From positions 1 through 44,307 of the forward strand of contig WAJV01000101.1 in the NCBI GenBank assembly GCA_015523725.1: a DNA stretch of 44,307 nt. Direction: 5' to 3'. The first letter of the stretch is position 1; each line of letters begins with the position of its first letter. A model generated the notes under the pieces. It was not told where the DNA came from. It worked only from the letters and a program-made list of their open reading frames with translations, and did not search any database. This document shows positions 19,844 through 30,500 of the stretch, piece after piece. This DNA comes from Candidatus Geothermarchaeota archaeon. Lineage in GTDB: Archaea > Thermoproteota > Nitrososphaeria > Geothermarchaeales > JDFR-13. The position numbers were made by a program, and so were the translations under genes.

Positions 19844-20686
19844 ATGTGTAGGATGTTGATATCCCTTGGAAGAGTGGGTGCTTTAGCAGATTACCATGAT
19901 TCTCTTGTTACTAGTTTAATTAAGGCGTCGAGATACGATCCATATAACGAGGCTTTATATGGACCTAGGTATACTAGTCATAGGGATGGGTGGGGACGTG
20001 TATTTATAAAGATATTTCACGATGATGTTGAGTCGGTTTGTAGGAAGAGCACTAGACCTATATTTGTTGATATGCCCAGATTTTCATTGGGTGAGGCTGA
20101 TGGTGATGCGTTTTTCGTTGAGATTTTGCATTCTAGGGCAAGTAGTCTTGGTATGTTGATAAATCTGTTTTCAACGCATCCAATTGAGTTATCCACAGAG
20201 TGTGGTTATAAGCTTTATCTTGCTCATAATGGTGAGGTCAATAAAGAGGCTATTATTGGTATGCTTGGGACTGATACTGGAATTATTAATAAAGATATTT
20301 TTAATGATTCATTCTACTTGGCGAAGTATTTTTCGATGAATACTTGTGATCACCTGGATTTTAGTGTTTTACGTGACGTTATCGATATCGTTGAAGAGGC
20401 CTTGAATTTAGGCGTCGTATTGGTTACAGATAGATATGTCGATGTATTGGTCGGTAGTTATTATAGGACTGATAAAAGGGGTGATCGGATGCGGGATTTC
20501 TATAAATTATATAAGGCTGAGTTGAGTGACTTGGTTGTATATGCCTCCTCAACCTTGATTGATTTCGATGAGTATAATCCTGGTCTTCCATTTAATTGGA
20601 CTGAATTGGGGAATGGCTACTACGAGATTTATAGAATTTATCTGGGTGAGAATAGGCTGGTTTATAGAGGATCTTATAACATATGA
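19844..20686 (+). CDS. Class II glutamine amidotransferase-like (Ntn hydrolase) protein
   Basis: Starting at ATG 19844 gives MCRMLISLG... with Cys2 as potential Ntn nucleophile; HRDGWGRV, LHSRASS, LAHNGEVNK; ORF track start is 19835. Confidence 0.8.
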   Translation: MCRMLISLGRVGALADYHDSLVTSLIKASRYDPYNEALYGPRYTSHRDGWGRVFIKIFHDDVESVCRKSTRPIFVDMPRFSLGEADGDAFFVEILHSRASSLGMLINLFSTHPIELSTECGYKLYLAHNGEVNKEAIIGMLGTDTGIINKDIFNDSFYLAKYFSMNTCDHLDFSVLRDVIDIVEEALNLGVVLVTDRYVDVLVGSYYRTDKRGDRMRDFYKLYKAELSDLVVYASSTLIDFDEYNPGLPFNWTELGNGYYEIYRIYLGENRLVYRGSYNI

Positions 20687-20701
20687 TTCTATAGGCTATT
20701 A

Positions 20702-21745
20702 ATGGGTGCGGGAATATTGCCTGAGAGAATTATTTTTAGCTATGGCGAGGGCCTGCGTATAGAGGATTATGAGGTTGGTGAGCTAGGTTCTAATGATGTG
20801 TTGGTTAAGATTGGGTTTGGTGGTTTATGTGCCTCTGATATCCATTATATGGATGGAGAGTTTAGATATGGCTTAGACCCAATTGTACCCGGGCATGAGG
20901 GGAGCGGTGTTGTCGAGGCTGTTGGTGAGGATGTAGATACATTTTCCAGAGGTGATCAGGTAATTATTGATTATGTTAGTGGTTGTGGGTCGTGTTTGGA
21001 GTGTAGATTGGGTAGGGAGAATTGGTGTGAGTCTAGTGAGTATTATGGTTTTGAGAGGGATGGTACTTTCCAGGAATATATGGTTGTTACTCCCAGGAAT
21101 TTGGTGAGGACTCCCCGTAACCTGAGTTTAAAGGAGTCATGTATAGTTGGGTGTGCCGTTGTTACTCCTTATCATGCGATTAGAGGGATTGGCGGTGTCT
21201 GGGATAGGGTTGTTTTGGTTGTTGGATTGGGTGGTGTTGGTCTGCATGCATTATTGTTATCTAGGTTGTTGGGAGCTAGGATTGTTATAGGTGTGGATAT
21301 TGATGGTAGGAAGGAGGATTTGGCCTATAGATTTGGAGCAGATTATTTTATTGATGCTAGTAAGTTTGATCCGGTTGAGGAGGTCTATAGATTGAGTGAT
21401 GGGTCTGGCGTAGATGTCTCTTTTGAGTATGTTGGGTCTGCAGATGCTATTTATACAGCTATTGAATCATTGGGTAATGGGGGTGTAGCCGTATTAGGTG
21501 GTTTGTTTAATAAGCCCGTTCCAATAAATTTTAGTAGCTTAATTTCCGATGAGAAGAGGATATTTGGTTTTGAGGATCATAATCATTATGATCTTGTTAG
21601 TTTGGTCTCATTGATTGAGGATCGACATATTAATTTAAGCTCCTCTATATCACATGTTTATCGATATAGTGAGGTATATGATGCTATCGATATGTTTAGG
21701 TCTAGAAATGATTTGGTGAGTAGGATTGTTATTGATTTTGGTTAG
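20702..21745 (+). CDS. Zn-dependent MDR alcohol dehydrogenase
   Basis: 347 aa; GLCASDIHYMDG, PGHEGSGVV, structural Zn CGSCLECRLGRENWC, Rossmann VVGLGGVGLHAL. Confidence 0.93.
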   Translation: MGAGILPERIIFSYGEGLRIEDYEVGELGSNDVLVKIGFGGLCASDIHYMDGEFRYGLDPIVPGHEGSGVVEAVGEDVDTFSRGDQVIIDYVSGCGSCLECRLGRENWCESSEYYGFERDGTFQEYMVVTPRNLVRTPRNLSLKESCIVGCAVVTPYHAIRGIGGVWDRVVLVVGLGGVGLHALLLSRLLGARIVIGVDIDGRKEDLAYRFGADYFIDASKFDPVEEVYRLSDGSGVDVSFEYVGSADAIYTAIESLGNGGVAVLGGLFNKPVPINFSSLISDEKRIFGFEDHNHYDLVSLVSLIEDRHINLSSSISHVYRYSEVYDAIDMFRSRNDLVSRIVIDFG

Positions 21746-21759
21746 TATTTATTCTTGGT

Positions 21760-22695
21760 CTATAGTTGCTTAAATAGGTTTGTTTTACGTAGCTCTTCAA
21801 TTACTTCATCAGGATTTTTATATATTTTTGGAGGTAGCCAAGCCAATATATCTCCTATATGTATGTCATCCTTCTCGTTTAGGGGGATGACTTTCCACCC
21901 TTCATGTTTAATAATCTCGTCTCTAGTCGCTGGGAACTTCATGTCCCTGAGTAACTCTGTTTTTATTGCTTCTAGTCCATAGGGTGGCTTGTTTTTAGGG
22001 AATTCTTTATAGAGGTGGTAGAATCTTAGTTTCCCTGCATCTGTGTACATCCTGACTCCATGGAAACTTATTAATATTTTCTTTACTGGTGCATTTGTAG
22101 CCTTTGTATAAATTGTCTTCAATTCTTTTTTTGTGAATTGGTATATATTATGTTCTCCTTTGCCGAATATCCTTGTATAATCGATTTCCTTATGTTGGAT
22201 TGCCTCCTCTTTACTTATATCATATACTGGTATAATTTCCTCTCTCTTCTTAATGTATTCTAATGCGTCCTTGGATAAGTGTCCCCTAACCTCCAGAGCT
22301 AAATATTTATCCCCCAAGTTTATCCTATTAAGGAATGTTTCTAGTTTATCTTTGTTTATGATTAGTCGGGGCGGGGTCTCTAAAACTATTATATCGCTCT
22401 TCAGTATATCTGCTAGTTGGTATATATAGTTCATCGCCTTTATAGTTTGGTCATTTGGTTTTAGTAGATTATCATGAGTTACTATTTTCGGTGTTCTTAC
22501 ACTAAATATGAAGTGGGGTGGCGTTTTCTCTCTCCATCTTTCAGCAATGGTTAAAGGTATCTTTTTATAGAAGGTAGCGTTGACCTCAACGAAATTAAAT
22601 ATTTTTGAGTATTCTATTAGGGGATCCCGGCCTGGGGTGATGAAGTATTGCCATCCCCCTGTCCCTATGTAGATTTCTGGGGGCATAGGCATCAT
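21760..22695 (-). CDS. DUF72 family protein (paralog 1)
   Basis: 311 aa; IYIGTGGWQYF..., FVEVNATFYKKIP, HFIFSVRTPKIVTHD, ALEVRG. Confidence 0.88.
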   Translation of the reverse strand: MMPMPPEIYIGTGGWQYFITPGRDPLIEYSKIFNFVEVNATFYKKIPLTIAERWREKTPPHFIFSVRTPKIVTHDNLLKPNDQTIKAMNYIYQLADILKSDIIVLETPPRLIINKDKLETFLNRINLGDKYLALEVRGHLSKDALEYIKKREEIIPVYDISKEEAIQHKEIDYTRIFGKGEHNIYQFTKKELKTIYTKATNAPVKKILISFHGVRMYTDAGKLRFYHLYKEFPKNKPPYGLEAIKTELLRDMKFPATRDEIIKHEGWKVIPLNEKDDIHIGDILAWLPPKIYKNPDEVIEELRKTNLFKQL

Positions 22696-23858
22696 CTCTC
22701 CATATGCTCGAAGCTCCAGTCATCGATATTGAGTAGTATGTCTCTAGTTATTTTTAGGCCTCTCTCCCTCGGTATGCTGGTTAATAGCTTGATTAAATGT
22801 TTACATAGTTTCTTCTCTAGATGTACCCTCTCCCAGTCTCCACAGTTATGAATTATTTTTCTTTCTTGGGTATCTATTATTACATCATATTTCCTTACCT
22901 TCGCAATTATGTGGTATTCGGTGTTATCCACTATCTCTACTTCAGTATTATTTATTCTTAACCCTCTTTCAAGTCTTTTTTCATCTGTTAATAAGCTTAG
23001 TAATTTATTTAGGTCTTTAGTATTTAATATATACTCATCGATTCCAACTAATTTTCTTCTTATATATGGTTTTGAGATCCTCTCCCTAATTCTTTTTAAC
23101 TCTTTTTTGCCCTCTTCATCAAGTAATCCAAACATATCCATAATTTCTAAAGCATTCTCGACCGCATATCCATGGAAATGGTTGTTGAAGTATCCATAGA
23201 TAATTTCGGTATTATTCATCAACTTATTTATTTTAGGTATCCATTCCCTTAGTTCCCTCTCTGTATACCTATAATTATACCATGGTCTCAAACCTCTTCC
23301 ATGCCACCTAATATATGTAAAATCTGTTGTGACAATTGTTTCCGGCGGTAGGAGTGGTTCATCGACTATTACATATGCAACTTCGTGTCTCTCAAGTATT
23401 TTGTATGTATCTGGGTTTAGCCAACTGGGGTCCCTGAATTCTATTGCGTATCTGTAACTATTATCTAGTTTATTTAGGAATGTCTCTAGAAGTTTTTTAT
23501 CATATTTGAATCGTGGTGGTAGTTGTATCAATATTGATGATATAGCTTCTCTTCTTCTTAGTGGGTCTATGTTTTTATAGAATTTTTCTAAAGTTTCTTT
23601 TATCTCTCCCCTCTTACCTATTAATTTGTCATGGGTTATATGTTTGGGCATTTTGAGGCTCATCTTGAATTCTTTAGGTATTGTTTTGGCTATTCCTATT
23701 ATAACTTCTCTATTAGGTATTGTATAGAAAGATGAGTCCATCTCGACTGTTTTGAAGTATCGGCAATATTGGCTTAGCAGTCGATGTGGAGATTTATAGA
23801 ATATCCCTACCCAATCTATGTAACTCCATCCTGAGGTGCCGATATATAATTTTGACAT
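22692..23858 (-). CDS. DUF72 family protein (paralog 2) with C-terminal SWIM-like Zn motif
   Basis: 388 aa; LYIGTSGWSYIDWVGIFY, EMDSSFYTIPN, EFKMSLKMPKHITHD, AIEFRDPSW; C-term HNCGDWERVHLEKKLCKHLIKLL. Confidence 0.88.
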   Translation of the reverse strand: MSKLYIGTSGWSYIDWVGIFYKSPHRLLSQYCRYFKTVEMDSSFYTIPNREVIIGIAKTIPKEFKMSLKMPKHITHDKLIGKRGEIKETLEKFYKNIDPLRRREAISSILIQLPPRFKYDKKLLETFLNKLDNSYRYAIEFRDPSWLNPDTYKILERHEVAYVIVDEPLLPPETIVTTDFTYIRWHGRGLRPWYNYRYTERELREWIPKINKLMNNTEIIYGYFNNHFHGYAVENALEIMDMFGLLDEEGKKELKRIRERISKPYIRRKLVGIDEYILNTKDLNKLLSLLTDEKRLERGLRINNTEVEIVDNTEYHIIAKVRKYDVIIDTQERKIIHNCGDWERVHLEKKLCKHLIKLLTSIPRERGLKITRDILLNIDDWSFEHMER

Positions 23859-23979
23859 AAACTAAATAATATAGTTGGAGGATGGAGGAAATATTTTTTA
23901 ATTGCATCTGGGTAACTCGTCTCTAAATTTAATTTGGTTACTGTTAATGATTATAAAAAGTGGGGGAATCAATTATATA

Positions 23980-25038
23980 TTATGCTGTTGAAACCGCTAA
24001 GTCGGCTCTAACGACTCCATATCCGGACTCACTATCCCAGCCGGGTGCACCTATATCCTCTGCAGTGTTAATTAATGTCTGCCGTATATAGTCGGGTGTA
24101 TATTGCCTGCTTTCAATCAGTAATTTTGATATTACTAAGGCTGCCGTGGCTGATACATGGGGAGTTGCCATGGATGTTCCTGAATATGATTTATATCCTC
24201 CATGGGGAACTGTTGATAATATGTCTACTCCTGGTGCGGCCAACTCTACTTCAGGCCCTTTCGAGCTCCAGCTTGGTACAGAATCGTATTTATCTATAGC
24301 TGCTACAGCTATTACATTCGGTAGTTTCGCTGGATAGGTTACGCCGCTGGCTCCTTCATTACCAGCCGCTGCAACTAAGACGGCTCCGTAGCTGTATGCT
24401 AGGTTTACTGCATTCTCAACTTCTGCGGAGTAGGTGGTGCCTCCTAGACTCATGCTGATCACTTCTGCAGCATCGTCGTCAGGATCTCCGGCTGCTATAC
24501 CATCGCCATCCTTATCTATTATTCCATCGGGTCCCTTAAGAGCCCATATTATTCCTTCAGCTAGGTCTGTCCAGGAACCGTATCCTGAGTCGCTTAGGAC
24601 TTTTATTGCATATATAGAAATATTGTATCCAACTCCGACTACTCCTATTTGGTTGTTTAGTGCTGCTATGGTTCCCGCTACATGGGTTCCATGACCATTC
24701 TTGTCTTTCCAGTCTCTATACTTGGTTGATTCTTTATTACCTACTACACTAATTCCCCATACTACGTTTCCTGATAAATCTGGGTGATCTTTGTCTACTC
24801 CAGTGTCTAGAACCGCTACTTGGACAGATAGTCCAGTTGAGGTTCCCCATGCATCGGGTGCATGTATCCTAGTTACTCCCCATGGAATTGTCTGGGGTGG
24901 CTGGGTTTTTCCATGTTTTTTCCCTTTTCCCGCTAGTATCCATACGTCGGGTTTATTGGCGTATACGATTGTTGTCAATGACTGTGTGGTGATTAAAATG
25001 ATCATTATAATTGATATAATATATAGAGTATTCTTCAT
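23980..25038 (-). CDS. Secreted subtilisin-like serine protease (S8)
   Basis: 352 aa; signal peptide; VLDTGVD, NGHGTHVAG, GTSMATPH catalytic triad; Ca-binding-like IIDKDGDGIAAGDPDDD insert. Confidence 0.95.
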   Translation of the reverse strand: MKNTLYIISIIMIILITTQSLTTIVYANKPDVWILAGKGKKHGKTQPPQTIPWGVTRIHAPDAWGTSTGLSVQVAVLDTGVDKDHPDLSGNVVWGISVVGNKESTKYRDWKDKNGHGTHVAGTIAALNNQIGVVGVGYNISIYAIKVLSDSGYGSWTDLAEGIIWALKGPDGIIDKDGDGIAAGDPDDDAAEVISMSLGGTTYSAEVENAVNLAYSYGAVLVAAAGNEGASGVTYPAKLPNVIAVAAIDKYDSVPSWSSKGPEVELAAPGVDILSTVPHGGYKSYSGTSMATPHVSATAALVISKLLIESRQYTPDYIRQTLINTAEDIGAPGWDSESGYGVVRADLAVSTA

Positions 25039-25249
25039 TCAGACACCTTATAAGCTTCCAATAAATAGAATGGTTAATCTTATTTAAATTGGGGGTAATA
25101 CTTCCTCCATTGTTTTGTATAGATATTTAGTTTATAATTTATAAGGGGGGTCCCATCGTATTTATTCCACCGTATTACTCAATTTCTAGGGTGTTGAATG
25201 CATATATCTATTAATATATTGTTGGAAGGATATCGTGGTATTGGTTAAT

Positions 25250-25879
25250 ATGGATTCTGTTGATTCTCGTGAATCGAGGCGAGGGACTTCAAGCGGCTCA
25301 TCTTTTTGGGATTATGCTTATGAAGTGGGTATTACACCCTGGGATGTGGGGTATCCGCCGACGGAGTTGGTTTCACTTGTTGAGTCGGGGTTTCTAAGGC
25401 CGTGTAGATCTCTGGATGTTGGTTGTGGAACGGGGTCATTGGTTATTTATTTGGCTGAAAAAGGTTTTGATGCATATGGCCTTGACATATCTAGAGTTGC
25501 TATTGATAAGGCTCTTGAGAAGGCTGTGTCTAGAGGGGTATCACCCAATTTTTATGTAGCTGATTTCACGAATGTTGGTGAGGTGATAGGCCTAGACTTA
25601 GGGGAGTTTGAATTAGTTACTGATGTTGGTTGTTTCCATAGTATTAGGCCGGGGTTGGATAGGGTTAAGTATAGGGATTCACTAAACCATGTTTTGAGGG
25701 TTGGTGGTTACTTTCTTCTTTGGTGCTTTGAGAAGGGTAATTATAATTGGGGTCCACCAGGTGTTGGAGCTAATGAGGTTGAGAGTATATTCGGTTCTTC
25801 TTATGATGTAGTGGTGAAGAGATCGTCATCGATATCTAGTAGACGAATGTTTTTCTATATATTGGTTAGGAGTAAGTAA
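25250..25879 (+). CDS. Class I SAM-dependent methyltransferase
   Basis: ORF track 25235..25879; SLDVGCGTGSLVIYLAEKGFDAYGLDIS; internal ATG at 25250. Confidence 0.85.
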   Translation: MDSVDSRESRRGTSSGSSFWDYAYEVGITPWDVGYPPTELVSLVESGFLRPCRSLDVGCGTGSLVIYLAEKGFDAYGLDISRVAIDKALEKAVSRGVSPNFYVADFTNVGEVIGLDLGEFELVTDVGCFHSIRPGLDRVKYRDSLNHVLRVGGYFLLWCFEKGNYNWGPPGVGANEVESIFGSSYDVVVKRSSSISSRRMFFYILVRSK

Positions 25880-25898
25880 CTCTCTAGTTATTTTAGAT

Positions 25899-26774
25899 TC
25901 ATTGATCTCTTTTTTCAGCGACTTTGGCTACTAATCCTTGTTTAAAGATATATCTATCTTTAGTTAGGCCGATTACTATTCCAGAGACTGGTGATTTAAC
26001 CGTCTCTCCATCAACTTCTCCTATTACATCTCCCTTCTGGATCTCTTTTCCCACCTCTACTCTTGGTTCAAGGAACCCGCTTAAGTTTGATCTAACTCTT
26101 ATTAACTTACCATATCTCCTTCTATTGGGTTTTTCGGTTACATTATTTAGTGTTATGAATCCTAGGTTGTGTAGAGTCTGTAATATTGTATGGAATAATG
26201 TATCTCCCGATTGTTTATCGTAATAGCCTCTGCCTCCAGCTGTTTCAATTATTGCGGCTGGGATCCCCTCCTCGGTTGCCTCGGTGAATAATTGTCCCCT
26301 TAGGCCGGATGACATTATCTCTACATCCCAGCTTATATTATCGGTATATTCTTTTATGAATTGGTGTTTATTGTATAGGGATAGGATATATTGGTATGTG
26401 TATCTGCCTGCACAGTGGAGGTCTAGTATGTAGTCCGATGTTTTCGCTATCCCCCATACTTCTTGAATTATTCCCTTGGTTATTATTGATCCATCGCCAT
26501 CTGGGAAGACTCTATTTAGGTCTATGTTGTCGATTGGATTCCTCCTGGTGCTGGCTTGGAATCCAAGTATATTTACGATTGGAATTATATAGATTTTTCC
26601 ATGGATATTATCCTTCCTCTCTAAGTATCTAATTAATTGTAGGTTTGTATATATTCCTGTTAATTCATCTCCATGGATTCCTGATGTTATTAAGATTCTA
26701 GGCCCCCCGGTTCCGAACTCATATATTTTTAGTTTCAGGCCTGTTGATCCATCGACAGTGATTTCCCTCAACAT
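25899..26774 (-). CDS. Succinylglutamate desuccinylase/aspartoacylase family protein (M14 type)
   Basis: 291 aa; GIHGDELTG, DNIDLNRVFPG-like (IDLNRVFPDGDG), DLHCA. Confidence 0.9.
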   Translation of the reverse strand: MLREITVDGSTGLKLKIYEFGTGGPRILITSGIHGDELTGIYTNLQLIRYLERKDNIHGKIYIIPIVNILGFQASTRRNPIDNIDLNRVFPDGDGSIITKGIIQEVWGIAKTSDYILDLHCAGRYTYQYILSLYNKHQFIKEYTDNISWDVEIMSSGLRGQLFTEATEEGIPAAIIETAGGRGYYDKQSGDTLFHTILQTLHNLGFITLNNVTEKPNRRRYGKLIRVRSNLSGFLEPRVEVGKEIQKGDVIGEVDGETVKSPVSGIVIGLTKDRYIFKQGLVAKVAEKRDQ

Positions 26775-26868
26775 ATTACATCTCCCCGTTTGGGTTTAAA
26801 TGTTTGGGGTAGCGTTATCTAAAGTATTGTGGATTAATTGATATAAATTATTTTTTTGTTTTGCCGAT

Positions 26869-27345
26869 TTAGCATTCGCACTTCTCTTTATTATCCATTA
26901 TATTTGTTGCTAATATGGTGATTGCTATTAGTTGTATACCTACCCCTACGATAAATATTATTCTTGAATACGTTATTAGGAGGAGTGCGGTTGAGCCTAT
27001 TATTGCTATTAGGCTTACTATGAAGGGGGCGCAGCAGGCGAAGAGTACTGATGAGCCGGCGGATATAATTATGCCGGTGATGCCTAATTTATTAGCGGCT
27101 CCGGATTTTTTACTGCTTATTCTGGTGTAGGTTGTTAAGCCGATTATTATACCTGTGTTTATGGAGTATGCTGTTAGTTCAAATGGGTATGTTGATAGTA
27201 GCCAACTAATTATATCCAGTATGTTAATCTGGGTGTATGTGAATACGCCGCTGAATAGATATATGAGGAATGCATCTAGTAATATGGTGGATGCTGCCGC
27301 TATTACCCCGTATATGTATGGGATATATATCCTATTTACATTCAT
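26869..27345 (-). CDS. Small four-TM membrane protein with intramembrane CC-x-P-like motif and C-terminal CEC
   Basis: 158 aa; SSVLFACCAPFIVSLIAIIGS, C-term NKEKCEC. Confidence 0.5.
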   Translation of the reverse strand: MNVNRIYIPYIYGVIAAASTILLDAFLIYLFSGVFTYTQINILDIISWLLSTYPFELTAYSINTGIIIGLTTYTRISSKKSGAANKLGITGIIISAGSSVLFACCAPFIVSLIAIIGSTALLLITYSRIIFIVGVGIQLIAITILATNIMDNKEKCEC

Positions 27346-27557
27346 TATTATCTATATTGAATTGGGTATACTCCGATATATTTAATGTATTTATTTGAGG
27401 ATTACAGGTTATATACATGTTCTTCGGAGAGCTATATTCCATATTTTATATCCAATAAATCGTGTCTGTTGGTTATCTACCTTACATGTAAGGGGTTTTG
27501 ATATTTACTGTAGAGTAGAATCTATTTTCTGTATTTCTTCCATAGCTGGTGTGTCTG

Positions 27558-30500
27558 ATGCCGGGTAACAAGGATGTGTCTAGTAGATGGTTTAAGTTTA
27601 GTAACGAGGATCGTGGTTGGGAATGGTTCTATAGAACTAGGTGGAGTTATGACAAGGTTGTTAGGACTAGTCATGGAGTTAATTGTTCGATGTCCTGTAG
27701 TTGGATGGTGTATGTAAAGGATGGATTGGTTGCATGGGAGTTGCAGGCCACTGATTATCCGCAGATTAATCCTGATATCCCTAATTATGAGCCCAGAGGC
27801 TGTCAGAGGGGGATTAGTACCTCTTGGTACTTGTATAGTCCCCTGAGGGTTAAGTATCCATATGTTAGGGGTATTCTTTTGGATATGTATAGGGAGGCTA
27901 GGAGTAGGGGGTTGGACCCAGTTGAGGCTTGGGCTAGTATTGTTGGGGATCCTGAGAAATCTAAAAGGTATAAGGAGGCTAGGGGGAAGGGTGGTTGGAA
28001 AAGGGTTTCTTGGGATGAGGCTGTTGAAATTATTGCTGGTGCATTAATACATACTTTAAAGAAGTATGGTCCGGATAGGATAGCTTCATTTTCTCCGATT
28101 CCAGCCATGTCGATTATTAGTTTTATATCCGGGATGAGGTTTACTAGCTTGATTGGTGGGACTGCACTAAGTTTCTACGATTGGTATAATGATTTGCCCA
28201 CGGCCTCTCCAGAGGTATATGGTGAGCAGACTGATGTACATGAGAGTGCGGATTGGTTTAATGCGACTTACTGGATAATTGCTGGAACCAGTCTACCTAC
28301 CACTAGGACCGCCGATGCCCATTTTATGAGTGAGGCTAAATATAATGGTACTAAGGTTGTGGTTGTTAGCCCTGATTTCTATGATCACGTTAAATTCGCA
28401 GATACTTGGGTTCAGATCAGGGTTGGGACGGACGCTGCGTTCGCCATTGCGATGGCTCATGTGGTTATGAAGGAGTTTCATATAGAGAGGAGGGTTGAGT
28501 CTTTCATAGATTATGTTAAGAGGTATACTAATTTGCCTTTCTTGGTTAAATTGGATAAGGTTGGTGACTATTATATTGCCGGGAGGTTCCTCAGGGCCTC
28601 CGAGGTCGATGGTTATAAGGATGTAGAGAACTCTGATTGGAAGCTTTTGGTTATGGATTCAGCATCAGGTGAGTTGAGGCTCCCTAAGGGCAGCATCGGT
28701 TTTAGATATGATAAGGTGGAGGGTAATTGGAATCTTAAGATGGAGGACCCGGTTACTGGTGAGGCGATTGACCCGAGATTGACATTATTGGGTGGTGAGG
28801 ATGATAGGTTGCCGGTGGCGTTCCCTGTTTATGATAAGACTTATTCGTTGATGCCTAGTGGTGAGGTGGGTGAGCCTTATTATGTAGTTAGGGAGGTCCC
28901 TGTTAAGAAGGTTGATACTTTGGATGGCACGGTTTATGTGACTACTGCTTATGACTTGTTGGCCGCTCATTTAGGTATATCACGTGGTTTGGGTGGAGAT
29001 TATCCAGTGGATTATAATGATCCGAAGCCATATACCCCGGCGTGGCAGGAATCGATTACTGGGGTTAGTAGGGATTTGGTTATTAAGATTGCGAGGGAGT
29101 TCGCTGAGAATGCAGAGAAGACTGGTGGTAGGAGTCTAATTATTATGGGTCCAGGTATTCAACATTGGTTCCATCAAGACCTAAATTATAGGACATATAT
29201 CCTGCTACCTATTCTGTGTGGTTGTGTAGGTAAGAATGGTGGTGGTTGGTGTCACTATGTAGGTACTGAGAAGATTAGGCCCTTGGCATCGGCTTTAGGT
29301 ATAGCATTTGCATTGGATTGGATTAGGCCGCCTAGGCATATGAATACAACTACATATTGGTATATTCATACTGGGCAGTGGAGATATGATGCGATGCTTT
29401 ATGATCCGCAGTTGACTCCGTGGGCGGATAAATTACGTAGATATAGGCATCCGGCTGATATGACTTGTCTTGCGGTTAGACTGGGTTGGCTCCCATTTTA
29501 CCCTAGTTTTAATAAGAATGTCTTTGAGATTATTAGGGAGGCGTTGGAGGCGGGTGCTAAGACGGATGAAGAGATAATAAGGTATGTTGTTGAGTCTTTG
29601 AAGGAGGGGAGGTTGAGGTTCGCCGTCGAAGATCCTGATGATCCATTCAATAGTCCGAAGGTTTTGTTTGTTTGGAGGGGGAATCTGTTAGGCACATCTA
29701 TGAGGGGTAATAATCATGCTTTTAAAACTCTATTAGGCACTCATCATGCGGTTATTGGTGAGGAGAGGGCTAAGGATTTGGTTAAAGAGATAGTGTGGAG
29801 GGATGAGGAGGCAACTGGTAAGCTTGATCTATTGGTAAATCTAGAGTTTAGGATGATTTCGACCGCTAATTATGCTGATATTGTCCTGCCTGCTGCCCAC
29901 TGGTATGAGAAGCATGACTTAACATGTGGTGATTTACATACATTTATTCATCCATTCACACCTGCTACTGATCCATATTGGGAGTGTAAACATGATTATG
30001 ATGCGTTTAAACTTATTGCTAAGAAGTTTTCTGAGTTGGCTGCTAAACACTTCGATGGTCCTGTTAAGGATCTAGTTGTACATCCATTGTTGCATGATTC
30101 TCCGATGGAGATTAGTCAGCCTTGGGGGCATATTAAGGATTGGAAGTATGGTGAGGTTGAGCCGATTCCGGGTAAGACGATGCCGAAGATGGTTATTGTG
30201 GAGAGGGATTATAGTAAAGTTTATGATATGTATGTGCGGCTTGGCCCAAAGTTTAGGGATAGTTTCGGTGCAAAGGGTATTATGTTTGCATTGGGTGAGA
30301 TTTATGATGCATTGAAGGATGATCATATTGTTGGTTCTCTCGATGGTTATCCATCGCTTGAGGATGCTAGGAAGGTGGCTGAGGCTGTCTTGCGTCTAGC
30401 GCCTGAAACTGATGGTGATGTGTCTTATAAGGCTTGGAAGACGCTTGAGAAGCGTACAGGATTAAAGTTGGCTGATTTGATTGAGCATCGGCGGCATGAG

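Noticed and set aside
24510-24570. DKDGDG segment of the subtilisin considered as a dockerin
   Set aside because: Acidic Ca-binding inserts at this position are typical of archaeal Tk-subtilisin-like proteases; no duplicated dockerin repeat.
27803-28108. Minus-strand ORFs within narG (27803..28108, 28293..28481, 29498..29695, 30072..30326)
   Set aside because: Low-complexity antisense shadows of narG; no motifs or start context.
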